Source: Gordionus sp. m RMFG-2023
Lineage: Eukaryota > Nematomorpha > Gordioida > Chordodea > Parachordodidae
Length of the DNA: 64,000 nucleotides
NCBI RefSeq assembly: GCF_954871325.1
Contig: NC_088776.1
Location: 5,835,985 to 5,899,984 of the forward strand
Direction of reading: 5' to 3'
The notes below the pieces were generated by a model. It worked only from the letters and a program-made list of their open reading frames with translations. It was not told where the DNA came from and searched no databases. This document shows, one piece after another, positions 25,028-36,959 of the stretch (its first letter is position 1; each line of letters opens with the position of its first letter). Position numbers and translations under genes: made by a program.

Positions 25028-25694
25028 TCACGACATATCGGTTTGAGTATTATACTGTTCTATATCCACTTTTTTTTTGCTTGAATATTTTTTTTCTTCT
25101 TTGATTAAATGTAACCACAAATGAAATGTTGTAAAATATAATGTATAGAATGATCCTTTATTTGTATTATTAGCTATTGAGATATCCTCTCTAAAATACG
25201 AGGAATATTCCTTTATATGTTCCTGAACAATTTTGAAAAATGGATATAGAACATATAATACAGAGCCGACGATGTATGATAGTTGGATTATATTTCCATT
25301 TTTAGCCGATTTCAAACATGGCCAAACCTAGTTTTACTTCTAGTATAAAAGTATCACATTTGCCTCGGGTTTTAAATTTTTGTTCGAAAAAGTTTTTCAA
25401 CATTTGAACACAGTTCGAATTTTCTATTGCACTCGCCTTTAGAAACAAAGTTAGCCTATTACCCAATAGCTCTAAAGCCGCGTTTTAGCTCGTCCTTTTC
25501 CATTTAAGAATTCTATATAATTGTCCAAATTGAATGTGTTTTTTAATCCTTGGTACTTTCATTTGCCTTATGTCGAAATCTATAATATTTGATAAATGAT
25601 ACCATATTATATTAATAATAATAATATATTGGAATAGTATCCTATCTACCTTTTTTTCAATACCAGTAATAAAAATGGTTGTTATATCGTACAT
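25028..25694 (-). pseudogene. Coding-like minus-strand stretch, unrecognised
   Basis: Read on the minus strand, 25485-25694, about 25310-25480 and 25028-25315 give successive open pieces in different frames (for example IKKHIQFGQLYRILKWKRTS, SNCVQMLKNFFEQKFKTRG, then SAKNGNIIQLSYIVGSVLYV). Amino-acid composition looks coding-derived. I do not recognise a family. It may be a decayed gene or transposase. Confidence 0.25.
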
Positions 25695-26021
25695 AAATTT
25701 ACGCGGCTAATGATAATACACATTTTAGGACAACCTGTATTAATTGCTAAATAGCGATCAAATTTTATAAAACCACTTTTTTCGATATATATATTTACTA
25801 ACCCCCCCCCCCCATATCCAACCCTAACCTCGTCGTCCAATAGGTTGGTTTCAGAGGCCCTGACAGTAATTATCGAATTGACCTTCTGTATCTATTACAT
25901 CGTTCATATGTACTAACCCTCTATTAAAATGTTTATTTGATTTACATCAACAATAACGATAAAGGATTTATATAGATTTTCGCTAGTATTGTCATCTGTA
26001 AAGCAAGAACTATATTTTTAT

Positions 26022-27052
26022 TAGTGTATTCAGTGGTCCGGTCGGACCGTCGGTTCGGTCTAGTCCAGTTCGGTCTCATCTCACTATTGGGTCCGACGGG
26101 ACGGTCCCAGGGTCCGGTCGAAAACCGAATAAAAAAGATAAAAGTTTACTATGAATTGTTTTTTTTTAGTTAATGTACATGTTCTTTAACACATAAAACA
26201 TGATTATTTAATGCCTAACATTTAATATCTCATTCTTCGTTTACTTTTATTATTCTTCCGTTTCATTCATTCGTTAAGAAATTTAAATTATTAGAAGTGG
26301 AAATTGAAATCATAGAAGATGATAATATTATTGAATCACCACCCTCAGCCAAAATATAACTATTGATTTAGAAAATAGTATTAGTAGTGCAAATGAAAAA
26401 GATCGATCAAATTCAAATTTGAAAATATGTTAAAGAATTATATAAATTTTTTGAAAGGATAATTCTGGGAAAACATGTAAAATATGTCTCTAGATATTTA
26501 CCAATTCTTCAAGCACAAGTAAATTATGCATATATATATATCAAATTGAGAGCTCAAAATTTTAAATAAATGAATGAAAACGTTATCAAATAAACCTACA
26601 TAGTTATGATTAGGGCTGGAGACAATAAAAACCCAAGATTAACGAAATATTATATTGGTATTTAAAAAAATTTTTTGATTTTTTAGTAGATAATTAGAAT
26701 ATTTATTTATAAATCAGTTATTTTATAACCAAATATTTATCACATTCAAAAACAAAAATTAATTAAATATGCTATTCAAATTTATTTAAATTTATATTCA
26801 ATAAATTTGTATTGGTTTTAATCTTTTTGAATAAATAATATAATAAAAATGATTTGATGATATAATTAAAATATTGTTAATTTAACACATTTCATTTTTA
26901 ATAAATTTCAGGCAGAAAATTTTTTTTTAGATGGAACCGGACTGGACCTAGGATCCCATGGTCTGGTCTCAGTTGCCTTAAGGGTCCATCTGCCCGGTCT
27001 CATTTAAAAAAAAAGAACTGATCTGGACAGAACCGGTCCGTTGCAAACACTA
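26022..27052. mobile_element. hAT-like element with GC-rich ends, 8-bp target duplication, BED-finger remnant
   Basis: Terminal repeats TAGTGTATTCAGTGGTCCGG and, complemented, TAGTGTTTGCAACGGACCGG. The 8-bp flank ATTTTTAT is identical at 26014-26021 and 27053-27060, though low in complexity. Just inside each end is a GGTCCGGTC-rich block. Around 26430-26500 a frame with SGKTCKICL suggests the remains of a BED zinc finger, as at the N terminus of hAT transposases. Otherwise no coding capacity. Confidence 0.65.
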
Positions 27053-27307
27053 ATTTTTATAGTCCCATCATTTAATAATAAAATGAACGGTGACACCCAT
27101 GAATGGAATTTGATTAGATGAGGTCCAGATGTCTACTGTAAAGGATACTTGGAATTAACATCTTCTATCAAATTTTTTATTCAATCGAATTCTTTAAAAG
27201 AAATTTTGACTATGTAATATTTTTAAAAGTGCTAACTTTGCAAAATTTAATATCATTGTAGTTAAGAAGCGATTTATTGACATATTCTATTTATATATTA
27301 TGTGCTT

Positions 27308-27487
27308 TAGTGTTGTTAAACGGCTCGTTTTGAGCCGATATTTTAACACGGCTAACTCAGTATTTTTTCCAGAAAAATATTACGCTAGCCTATAAATTTT
27401 GTTCATAGAAGGAGCAAAGGCTAGACATATAGTATCGAAATTTCGAGTTTTAAAAATCGGCTCAAAGTGAGCCGTTTAACAACATTA
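27308..27487. repeat. MITE family A copy
   Basis: TAGTGTTGTTAAACGGCTCG at the left, GAGCCGTTTAACAACATTA at the right. About 180 bp, with a deletion in the second half of the interior. Confidence 0.8.
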
Positions 27488-27639
27488 GTTATATTCGTCG
27501 ATTAGATATGATTATATATATATTTATGGTTATATAATAAGGTGTAGGTTCTTCGTGTATTATTGACACCAATCCTCATCATTTCCTATGTGTTAATAAA
27601 ATTGACGAATTGAAAGGAAAAATTAAATTATGACAGAAT

Positions 27640-28309
27640 GTAAAAATTATGATTATTTCCGTGAAGTGTGAGGATCAATTAACAAAACCTATGCCAATAT
27701 TTAGAGTCTTAATTGATCCTAATTGATCTTCAAACCAAACATCAGCGGAATCAATGGCTAATGAGTTATAAGCAAAATAAGAAAAGTGTTAAATTTTGAA
27801 GCTGGCGGAACGATTTGAGGATCAATTACCGAAACCTATACCATTGTATAGCCCGTTAATTGATCTTCTATTCGGAAAGCAGCGGAATAAAACGTTCATG
27901 AGTTATGGGATAAATAAGAAAGTGTTGGCACTTTGCCTAAACGGAAAATAAAAATGATCATGATCTGAAACTTGGCGATAATGTAGTATTCAATGTGTAC
28001 ATTAATAATCTGCAAACCGCATATCCGTATCATTAACCGTAATTGGGTTCTAACGTTTTTAAAAACTTGAAGTTAGCGGAATTTTTTTTAAAAGTGAGTA
28101 TTAATTACCGAATTCTGCCAAAGAGAGCGTTAATTGAACCTCCAGAATCTTTAAACCGCATACCAACGGAATAAACCGTTTGTGAGTTATGGGCAAAATC
28201 AAAAAATTGGCACTTTGCCAAAACCCGAAAATAAAAATGATTATGATCTGAAACTTGACGGTTATGTAGTATTTAAAATTTACATTTAAAACCTGCAAAT
28301 CGCGTATCC
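27640..28309. repeat. Degenerate satellite, left part
   Basis: Landmarks recur: GAGGATCAATTA at 27667 and 27817, GAGTTATGGGCAAAAT and variants near 27765, 27899 and 28184, ATGATCTGAAACTTG near 27960 and 28240. The full unit is about 280 bp, and the first copies are a shorter form of about 150 bp. The array continues at 31723 after the MULE insertion. Confidence 0.75.
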
Positions 28310-28650
28310 GGTTCCACGTCATTACAGAGAAACCATTACAGAGAAAACAATTACGGAGAAACTTTTACAGAGAAAACAATTAAAGAGAATGTCGTTTAAA
28401 GAGAAAACAATTAAAGAGAATGTCGTTTAAAGAGAATTTTTTTATAGAGAATTATTTTATAGAGAATGTATTTTACAGAGAAACTTTTACAGAGAAAACA
28501 ATTAAAGAGAATGTCGTTTAAAGAGAATTTTTTTATAGAGAATTATTTTATAGAGAATGTTTTTACAGAGAATGATTTTATAGAGAATGATTTTATAGAG
28601 AATGTTTCTACAGAGAATGATTTTATAGAGAATTTTTTATAAAATTTTAT
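28310..28650 (+). repeat. Left array-type terminal repeat of the MULE
   Basis: Some 20 units of 12-17 bp, each centred on AGAGAA and separated by T-rich words. Larger blocks are themselves duplicated (the CAATTAAAGAGAATGTCG block occurs three times). Confidence 0.85.
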
Positions 28651-29464
28651 TTAAAGAATATGATTATATTATAAAAAATGTTAATCTATATAATATATAA
28701 CATTTTTGTATAAATTTGTGTAATTATTACTTAGGGTGTGCATATTGTTTTTCTACTGGCCATATACTATGTGTTAACTTTTATTATAAATATTAAATAT
28801 TTCTATATGTATGAAATACTTACAACAGACCAATCTTACATCTCAGTTTACCATCATTTATTTAATACATTAATATCTTAATTATCTTTTTGCTAAACTT
28901 TCTTAAATTTGTTCATCATTTGAAATAAAGTGAGTTTTTTAGAAAGAGATACTAATTTTGAAAGAAATCGGTCCAATAGATAAAATTTAATTTTTTTATA
29001 TCATTATATTTGGTAGCATTAAAATAGAGTAAAATTGACACAATGCAAAACTCTATTTTTGAATTTCAGAAAGTTTTATAATCTTATATCATGTTTAAAT
29101 AAAATTTTCGAAGGTTACAAATTTTAAATTATAGATGTGACACACGATCGTACACCTCTATGTGGTTATCAAAATATTTTTATGGCAGTAAAAATGTTTA
29201 TCAATTGAAAACAATCTATGTTATGTTCTATATAAACGACATTCTCTATCAGTGTTTTCTCTATAAAAGTTTCTCCGTAATTGTTTTCTCTATAAAAGTT
29301 TCTCCGTAATTGTTTTCTCGATAAAAGTTTCTCTATAATTGTTTATTTTGTAAATGTTTGTCACTAAAGACCATTTTAGAATATTTTAAGTAATAATTTA
29401 ATTATTTTTTTAAGTAATAATTTAATTATTTTCTTTTTAAATTTTGATAAATTTTTTTTAAATT

Positions 29465-30692
29465 ATGGCTGAATTTATTTTAAGTAGTCGAAACAATAAG
29501 TTACTACTTCTTGATTTTTACTTATTTCAAAAGGAAAAAACATCTAACCAAACAACCTATTGGAGATGTATTCAATTCAATGTGGACGAATGCAGTGGAC
29601 GTGCAAGAACTAAGAACGGAATCCCTATATTCCACAATCATAAACATAACCATGTACCAGACATTGCAGATATTGAAGCAAGAAGAGAGCTAAATAGAAT
29701 TAAACAAGTGGCTTCTAGTTCCCAATCTCTGCCCAATAATATAATAGCCGATATATCTAGCAATATATCCATAGCCGCCACTGGTAAAATGCCCAGTTGT
29801 TCCTTAATTAAAAGGACAATTCAAAGGAAAAGACGCCAAGTAGGAAGAGCGCCTGCCGTTCCTGTAAGCCTGATTGACTTGGTCATACCAATCGAATATC
29901 AATTATCCAATAATAATGAACAATTTTTACTTTATGATAGTGGTCATCATGATCACCGATGCATAATATTTTTGATTGATTTTGAATTAGCAGCCTTATC
30001 TGCTTTTAAACAGTCATTTCCAATGACTGCAATGCGCGGGTGTCTGTTCCATATGTCGCAATGCATATGGCGCACGGTCCAGAAAAATCCCCGCATTTGC
30101 AATGCATACAAAAGCGAAACTAATTTTGCTATGTATATAAAGATGTTAATGTCACTGGCATATGTCCCAGTTGAGGACGTAATTCACGGATTTGAGGAAT
30201 TATGTGCCTCCATATTCTATCAAGAAAATAGGGCTATTCTCGCCCCCTTGATAGAATATTTTGAAGAGACATGGATTGGGAAAATGATAGCGATGGAGAG
30301 GAGGTCTCCAATATTTGGTATTTCCCTATGGAATTGTTATGAATCGACACTAGCTAGTGAACCGAATACAAATAATTCTGTAGAGGGCTGGCATCGGAGT
30401 TTTTCGTCTCATATAAGTTCCCATCATCCAACAATCTGGAAATTTATAAAGAGTTAGTAATTATATTGTATTTTAAATTTTAAAAATCTTTTCATTTATA
30501 GCTCTCAAAGACGAAGATAGCCTTAATAGTTACAAATTGGAACAATATTCTTTAGGACTATTAGCTCCAGTGTCAAAGAAAGAATATCGAGAAAGATCCA
30601 AAAGGATTCTTCTAATTGTTGAAGATTTCCATTCAAGAACCATGATGGATTATTTAAGGGCTTTATCCCACAATTTAAATTTAAATGTTTAA
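29465..30692 (+). CDS. Mutator-like transposase with FLYWCH finger, spliced, internally deleted
   Basis: Exons 29465-30452 and 30502-30692 join at GT-AG over a 49-bp intron to give 392 residues. Residues 1-65 form a FLYWCH zinc finger (TYWRC, CSGRART, HNHKHNHVPD). The MULE core follows: LIDFELAALSAFKQSFP (second catalytic Asp), MRGCLFHMSQCIWR, LAYVPVEDV, NNSVEGWHRSFSSH (catalytic Glu). The stretch that should hold the first catalytic Asp ('DGTF...P') is absent: the frame jumps from FLLYDSGHHDHR straight to IIFLIDFE, a loss of very roughly 80 residues without breaking frame. It lies between the array ends of the 28310-31722 element. An active enzyme is unlikely; the finger may still bind DNA. 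Confidence 0.88.
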
Positions 30693-31249
30693 TTTAATAA
30701 TATAATTGTATTTTTTTATATTGGTATATTATTTATACTATGTTTATTTGGATTTATTATGAATAAAAATTTATTTGATATTTCGAAATGAACATTGCTA
30801 ACCTCTTATTTGGTATTTTATCTAGGTTTATCTTATAATAACTTCATTTACAAATGGTATTCTATTCTCTAATTTGGAATTCACAAAATATAAGAAGCGC
30901 TCTATATAACATTTTTTTCTTATTTATCATCATTTTAAGATTATCTAAGGTTTATGATATTAAATCACCGATAAATTACACCAAAAGCTCAATAATTATA
31001 GTTTTCTCTATAAAAATTTCGCTAGTTATTTATGAAAAATAGTAGTGACTAGTTATATTTAAAAAAAGAAAACTAGTAACTGTAACTAGTTATATTTCTC
31101 CAAATTTAGCTTAACTTAACTAATTTCAGTTACATTTCCAAAGTAACTTTTAACAACATTATATAAGGTAATTATAATATTTAATATTATTTCAAATACT
31201 AAAAATTTTTTTCCTTGAAATAATTACACAAATTTTTTAAAAAATAATC

Positions 31250-31722
31250 ATATTCTTTATAAAAAATTCTCTATAATAGTTTTCTCTATAAAATAATCAT
31301 ATTCTTTATAAAAAATTCTCTATAATAGTTTTCTCTATAAAATAATCATATTCTTTATAAAAAATTCTCTATAATAGTTTTCTCTATAAAATAATTCTCT
31401 TTAAATATAAAAAATTCTCTATAATAGTTTTCTCTATAAAATAATTCTCTTTAAACGACATTCTCTTTAATTGTTTTCTCTGTAAAAGTTTCTCTGTAAA
31501 ATACATTCTCTATAAAATAATTCTCTATAAAAAAATTCTCTTTAAACGATATTCTCTTTAATTGTTTTCTCTGTAAAAGTTTCTCTGTAAAATACATTCT
31601 CTATTAAATAATTCTCTATAAAAAAATTCTCTTTAAACGACATTCTCTTTAATTGTTTTCTCTGTAAAAGTTTCTCTGTAAATGTTTTCTCTGTAATGGT
31701 TTCTCTGTAATGACGCGATACC
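31250..31722 (-). repeat. Right array-type terminal repeat of the MULE
   Basis: Inverse of the left array: units built on TTCTCT. From about 31250 to 31400 an extra block (ATAATCATATTCTTTATAAA followed by TTCTCTATAATAG) is repeated three times. The last 40 bases mirror the left tip. Confidence 0.85.
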
Positions 31723-32080
31723 CGCGTATCCGTATCACTTGTCGAGTTATAACGGTTTTAAAAACGTGAAGTTAGCGAAATTTTTTTTAAAAATTGAGGA
31801 TCAATTACTGAAAATTATGCGTAAATTGATGCTCCAGAATCTTTAAACGGCATACCAGCGGAATAAACCGTTCGTGAGTTATGGGCAAAATAGAAAGGTT
31901 TTGGCATTTTGCCAAAATTTAAAATTCGTGCAATCATTTTTTAGTTAAAGCCAATATTTAGTGTCTTAATTGATCCTCCCAATTTTTCAAACGGAATGTC
32001 AAAAAATTAAAGGAAAGTGAGTTATCAACAATAAATATTTCAAGGTCAAATTTCGACCTGACAAAATATGAAACTTATAT
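31723..32080. repeat. Degenerate satellite, right part
   Basis: Resumes the unit broken by the MULE: GTATCACTTGTCGAG, then GTGAAGTTAGCGAAATT, GAGGATCAATTACTG and CGTGAGTTATGGGCAAAAT, in the same order as in 28030-28210. Confidence 0.75.
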
Positions 32081-34260
32081 CATTTTTTAGTTCTCTGTTG
32101 ATAACAAGTGCTTAAGAAGTTTAATACCCGAAATTAAAATGTAAAAGTTAATAACAAAAGTAATGAAAACAAATTACGGTACACTAAAACAAAATCTAGT
32201 GCAGCGAGAGACATTCTATTATTTTTGCCATTATCTAATGATTGTAAATTTTTTTATGAGCTTACTAAATGTTTCAAGGTCAAATTTATACCACTGAAAT
32301 TATATATGCACTGTCCTATTAAATTTTATCGATTTAAAAGGCCAATGATAAAGCTCGAAAGCCTATTATATTACTCTTATAATAGTATATTCTTTTATTG
32401 ATGGATCTTATATGAAAAATATTAGAAGAATGTATTAGTAATCTTGAATTACAAGTAGCTATCTCGAAAAATTATGTATTATTTTTTTGTAATTGTCGTT
32501 ATATTTTAATATAAGCCGAAGATTTTAAATATTATCTGTATTTCATATTTAGGTACAAACGATAGTGTGTTCTAGGGGTAGGTATTTACTTCTTAAATAA
32601 TTTAAAAACTAATAAACTTTGAGATTAAAATTATCTCCCCCCCCCCGCTCCCCCCATCCCATTTATTTAAATTATAAAAAAATTAACCACATGTGTTAAT
32701 AAATCAATTATTAATTTTTAATTTGATGAATATAATATTCCATTTTATAAAAATATTGGAAATTATAAAAACCATTAATATAAAAGGTAAAATCATTATT
32801 ATATAATAAAAACTTAAAAAATATGTAATGTAAAGAGTAAAATAATGAAGATCGATTGAAGACAATATGTTTTAGAAAATAAATTAGTTTTTATATAACG
32901 AGATAAATGTTTGGGTAAGTTTAAAAAATTTAATTTGAACGCTTCTATAAAATAAATCCATTTTTTTTATAAAATGAGGTTTGATCCGCTAGATGGCGTC
33001 TTTTTAAAAATGTTTCATGATCTATAAATTTATATTTAAAAATAACATTTAAGTAAACAATTAAAGAGGACAAAAAATAAGTTGAAATAACTGGGGTAAG
33101 GGGGTCTTGAGATCTGAGGACATAACGTTGTGTATGCCTAAAGATTTTTTACCCATAGCTAGCAGAAACGCTTGGACATCTATCAAATCTAGATGTTTAC
33201 CGAATATTATTTTAGCTAAAATCTTGATAGGGCCTTTTTGAAAAATCGACCTTTATACACTAACTAAGATAGTTGTCTCGACACGGCGATTTGAGTTGAT
33301 TGTAAGATTTTTAAATTTGAGAAATCTTTCAAACGGGTTCAGTGAATATCATATATTAAGATATTTGTAAAATTGTAAATACAAATATTAATAATTTAAT
33401 GAGGTTATTTTTAAAAAAATATTTTCAATTTATTTAAATATAATAAGTATAAATCCATATTACAGATTTTAATTAATGATGAAGAAAAGATTTTTGCGAA
33501 AAGGCGTCTTTTTAATTTATAGATTACCACACCCATTTAATCGGATAATAATAGTTTGGATAAAGTTATTGAACATGATAGTTTACAAGAAAATACTTGG
33601 AAGAAGGTCAACGATTGGAGATTTGGAACGATAATGATTGAATAAAAGAATGGATGAGAAGGAAAATATTTTGCATTTTTAGGAGTCCGCTAAGCTGTAG
33701 TACCCTGATTTTATATATTTTATCCAAAACCTTATTTGCTGTTCCTGCAACAGAATATGATAAATTAAGGTTGCAGGAATATATTTAATAGAGGTTAGCG
33801 TTAAAAGATCTTTTTTAACATTATAAATTCATGAGATGGGCACTACACTTGGAAAATATTATGATAGTCTAAATAAATAATTTTTATAATTTATACATGA
33901 CTATGCTTTGCATTTTTAAATATATTTTGCCTAATAAATAAATGAAAATTTTTTTATTTTTTATACTAAAGTTATGTCGTTTTTTTTAAATTATGATTTA
34001 ATGATTTGAATATAGAATTTATTATTTTTTTTAAATTCAAAAAAATTCCTAAACCCGAGCTGAACCCGAAACCAACCTCTGATTCAACAATATTCCCATC
34101 TAGATTTAAACTTTTAAAATCAATTAAAAAATGATGCCGGACATACTTAATATTTTTTTATACCTTGAACCGAACCTGACTAAAGTTTTTGCCGGGTTTC
34201 GCATCCCTGGATAAAACTATTATAAATAATCCTTTTATTTAAAACGTCAATTTAACCCCA
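32081..34260. other. Gene-free AT-rich stretch
   Basis: No gene recognised. Contains a 12-base C tract near 32637, a fragment resembling the interior of MITE family A near 33165-33245, and C/G-rich words near 34050-34210 (AACCCGAGCTGAACCCG) like the hAT-type short elements. Confidence 0.5.
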
Positions 34261-34264
34261 TATT

Positions 34265-34391
34265 TTTAAAGAGATTTTAGCCAAAAAAATAATATTAAGA
34301 ATACTTGGAGATTTTGCCCTTAGATGGTAGTAAGGTTAGATATATTGGCATAACCTCGAGGCTCATTTAATTTAGGTTTAACAATACTAGA
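34265..34391. repeat. Half copy of MITE family A
   Basis: Reads GATTTTAGCCAAAAAAATAA, then CCTTAGATGGTAGTAAGG, then CCTCGAGGCTC and GGTTTAACAATACTA, the family A order with only one end preserved. Confidence 0.4.
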
Positions 34392-35902
34392 TATATATTT
34401 ATCTATTATTGAATTTTGGTTTTATTCCGAGATAAAATTTAAAATGGGGAGAGGAAAAAAAAATTAACTCCATATCATTATGACTTATAATGTAAAAAGA
34501 AATTTATTTTTTTTAAATTTATTAGAGTTTGTTACTATTTAGGGTACCGGTTATGATTAAAAGTACCCGCCGATACCACGAGATAATTCTGATCTCAAGA
34601 TAGTCTAATTCTTAAGAAGTCTGTAATATATTCACATAAAGCTCCAAGCGCGTAGCCAGCGGTTGAGGGGGGGGGATTATTGCATAGCCAAAAAAGTGCA
34701 AAATTATTTATAAAATATTTTTGAAGAAATTTAAATAGCTTTCTTGAAGCACAACCTTATCCTATTTCAAAAATTAAATATTCCCATTTTTAAATTATAG
34801 CGATAAGTATCTTATTACATTAATGCCTTTTTTTTCTTTGTATTTTTTTCTCTTCCATTTTTGAATCTTAAAAACACTGATGAACTTAAATTTTTTTTAT
34901 CAACCTTAAAAAACAAAGAACCGATATTACCAAATATTTCTCATACTAAACTTCTGAAGATGCAGACTATGGCTACCTCCTTTATTCATCTGACAGGGTT
35001 TTGCAAAAACTCTCATAAAATCGAAATAAACTTTTCTTTATATAATTTCGCGCTATTAAAAACTACTTTGGAACAGTAATTTGATTGAGATAAGGCCTGA
35101 CGTGCCTTTATCTTACTATCTTGACCTGAAGAAACTAAAACACTAATATTCCTCTACAAATATACGGCAAAACAAAAATCCAAAGATTTCATACAAATAT
35201 TTCTCAAGATATTGAGATGATATATATCTATATATTATATCCCAAATCTCAATAGTAAAGGTTACGTTAATGCCCAACTATAATGGGAATCTATTAGAAA
35301 CAACTATCATAGTAAAAAAAATGCAAACTTTGGGGGTTTAAAATAACGACAGTCTTTTTCTTCCTTTAAATTTAGTAATTAATGATCGAAACTTTAAATA
35401 GTATTTCTGAGTTACAACAATTTATAGAATTATAATATATAGCATATAATCAATTTTAGTTTAGGTATTTAAAATGTTAAAAGGTATGATCAAAGATAGT
35501 AAATGGGTAGGGTAGTTTTTAGTTAAGTTTACAGCGAAATCATACATTTACTTTTATAGTAATTCATTAATTGAAAAACATTATAAATATATGGTATATA
35601 TTATGGGTATGATAAAGATTAAATTAAGATAATCTAAATTCTAAAGCTTGTGGGTTTCATACATCATATTATGATTGTTAAATCCCTTATAAATTTTGTT
35701 GATAACGAGTATAATATGATTTAAGAGAGAAACATCGTCTATCATATTTTTTGCATGGCAGATAATAAGAACATGGTTTTTAAGCTTTCATTTGATTATA
35801 TTATTTATGGCACTTATATGATAAATTAAAAAAAATCTATACGATAAAATATAATATAAATAAATTTTCCTTTTTTTAAAAAAAAAAGTGTAAAAAAACA
35901 TT

Positions 35903-36122
35903 TCTGTTATATGGTTAGATTTGAGCCGATTTTTAAAAACGGCTAACTCAATTTTTTAGCCGGAAAAATATTTTCTAAGCCTCGAGATTTCGCTTATAGA
36001 TGTTCAAACCTTTGTACCATCTACGACCAAAATCTTCAGGCTTGCGTAATGTTTTCTTGGATAGAATATTGAGTTAGCCGTTTTTAAAAATCAGCTCAAA
36101 AACGAGCCTTTTAACAACACTA
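35903..36122. repeat. MITE family A copy
   Basis: Interior well preserved (GAGCCGATTTTTAAAAACGG, CCTCGAGATTTCGCTTATAG, CTACGACCAAAATCTTCAGG). Right end CTTTTAACAACACTA. The first 15 bases of the left end are diverged. Confidence 0.8.
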
Positions 36123-36539
36123 GGTGTATATCATCATAATCTATATAAGGTTATTTTTAAGACTTGAAACTATATTATTTATAATGTACCTCTGGTTCTC
36201 TATACACGGATTGTTGGGGCGAAATTAAATTATATTCTTTTGAGATACGCAAGCCTATTTACATCGAGTCAAACAGATCTTACAATATTGGCGTTTACCA
36301 CAAAAAAAAACATATTCTATACTAATTTTAGATAAGATTTATTCTTGACCCCAATCAATTAACTAGTGATTCTTGTTAAATAATTTACAAATATTATTAT
36401 CATGCAATCTGTCTGAAGGTATATTGATTCATGATTTATCAAAAAAAAATCAAATATCTTGCCCAATTTTATTCAGAGGATATTAAAGTATCTGAGGGCC
36501 AGTCAATTTAAGAATCATAAAGATTATTCTAGTAGATAA

Positions 36540-36800
36540 TCTTCCCCAAGAAACATCACCGAAATGTTAAAATATATTAAAAACTATATTTTAACAACTA
36601 TGCCAAACATGAGAACCTTTTCTGAAAATCCATTGTGGCTCTACTTAATATACATAGAGATTTTTTTGTTCCTCAATGTCTTAAAAAAAATTGGATCAAC
36701 ATTTATAAAAAGCGCCCACACTCCTCTTACCCCCATTCCTATGAGAACATTTTTTTGCACTTGGCATATTGGCATCGAGGTGAAAAGAGGGGGGGGGGGT
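36540..36800 (+). pseudogene. hAT transposase C-terminal relic
   Basis: EMLKYIKNYILTTM in one frame and, about 20 codons later in another, MALLNIHRDFFVP fit the hAT dimerisation region ('L..LK.YLR.TM....L..LALLNIHR'). One frame change lies between. No terminal repeats were assigned; a hAT-like tip (CGTAGCCAGCGGTTGAGGGG) lies upstream near 34650, but a link is unproven. Confidence 0.6.
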
Positions 36801-36959
36801 GCTATTTATTCTTTAAATTATCTATTCATATGTTTATCGATTGAAAACGAGGCACTAAAGTTGCTAACTATAGGAAATATAATTTTAAAAAAGATAAATA
36901 TATTTTTTAAAAAAGGACTAATTTTATGTATTTTATTTTAAAAAAGAAAATTTTTACCT

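Larger units (their letters stand above)
28310..31722 (+). mobile_element. MULE transposon with tandem-array terminal inverted repeats, 9-bp target duplication
   Basis: 3413 bp bounded by perfect CGCGTATCC duplications (28301-28309 and 31723-31731). Ends are GGTTCCACGTCATTACAGAG and, complemented, GGTATCGCGTCATTACAGAG. Each end is a long array of short units built on AGAGAA (such as ACAGAGAAAC, TTAAAGAGAA, TTATAGAGAATG), about 28310-28650 left and 31250-31722 right in the opposite sense, with a further short inverted piece near 29240-29350. The transposase gene lies between. The flanks join into a regular satellite unit, so the empty site can be read in the window itself. Confidence 0.93.

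Noticed and set aside
28310-31722. Regularly spaced AGAGAA units resembling a CRISPR-like or regulatory array
   Set aside because: Units are degenerate, contiguous, have no unique spacers, and are mirrored at the two ends of a MULE with a 9-bp duplication.
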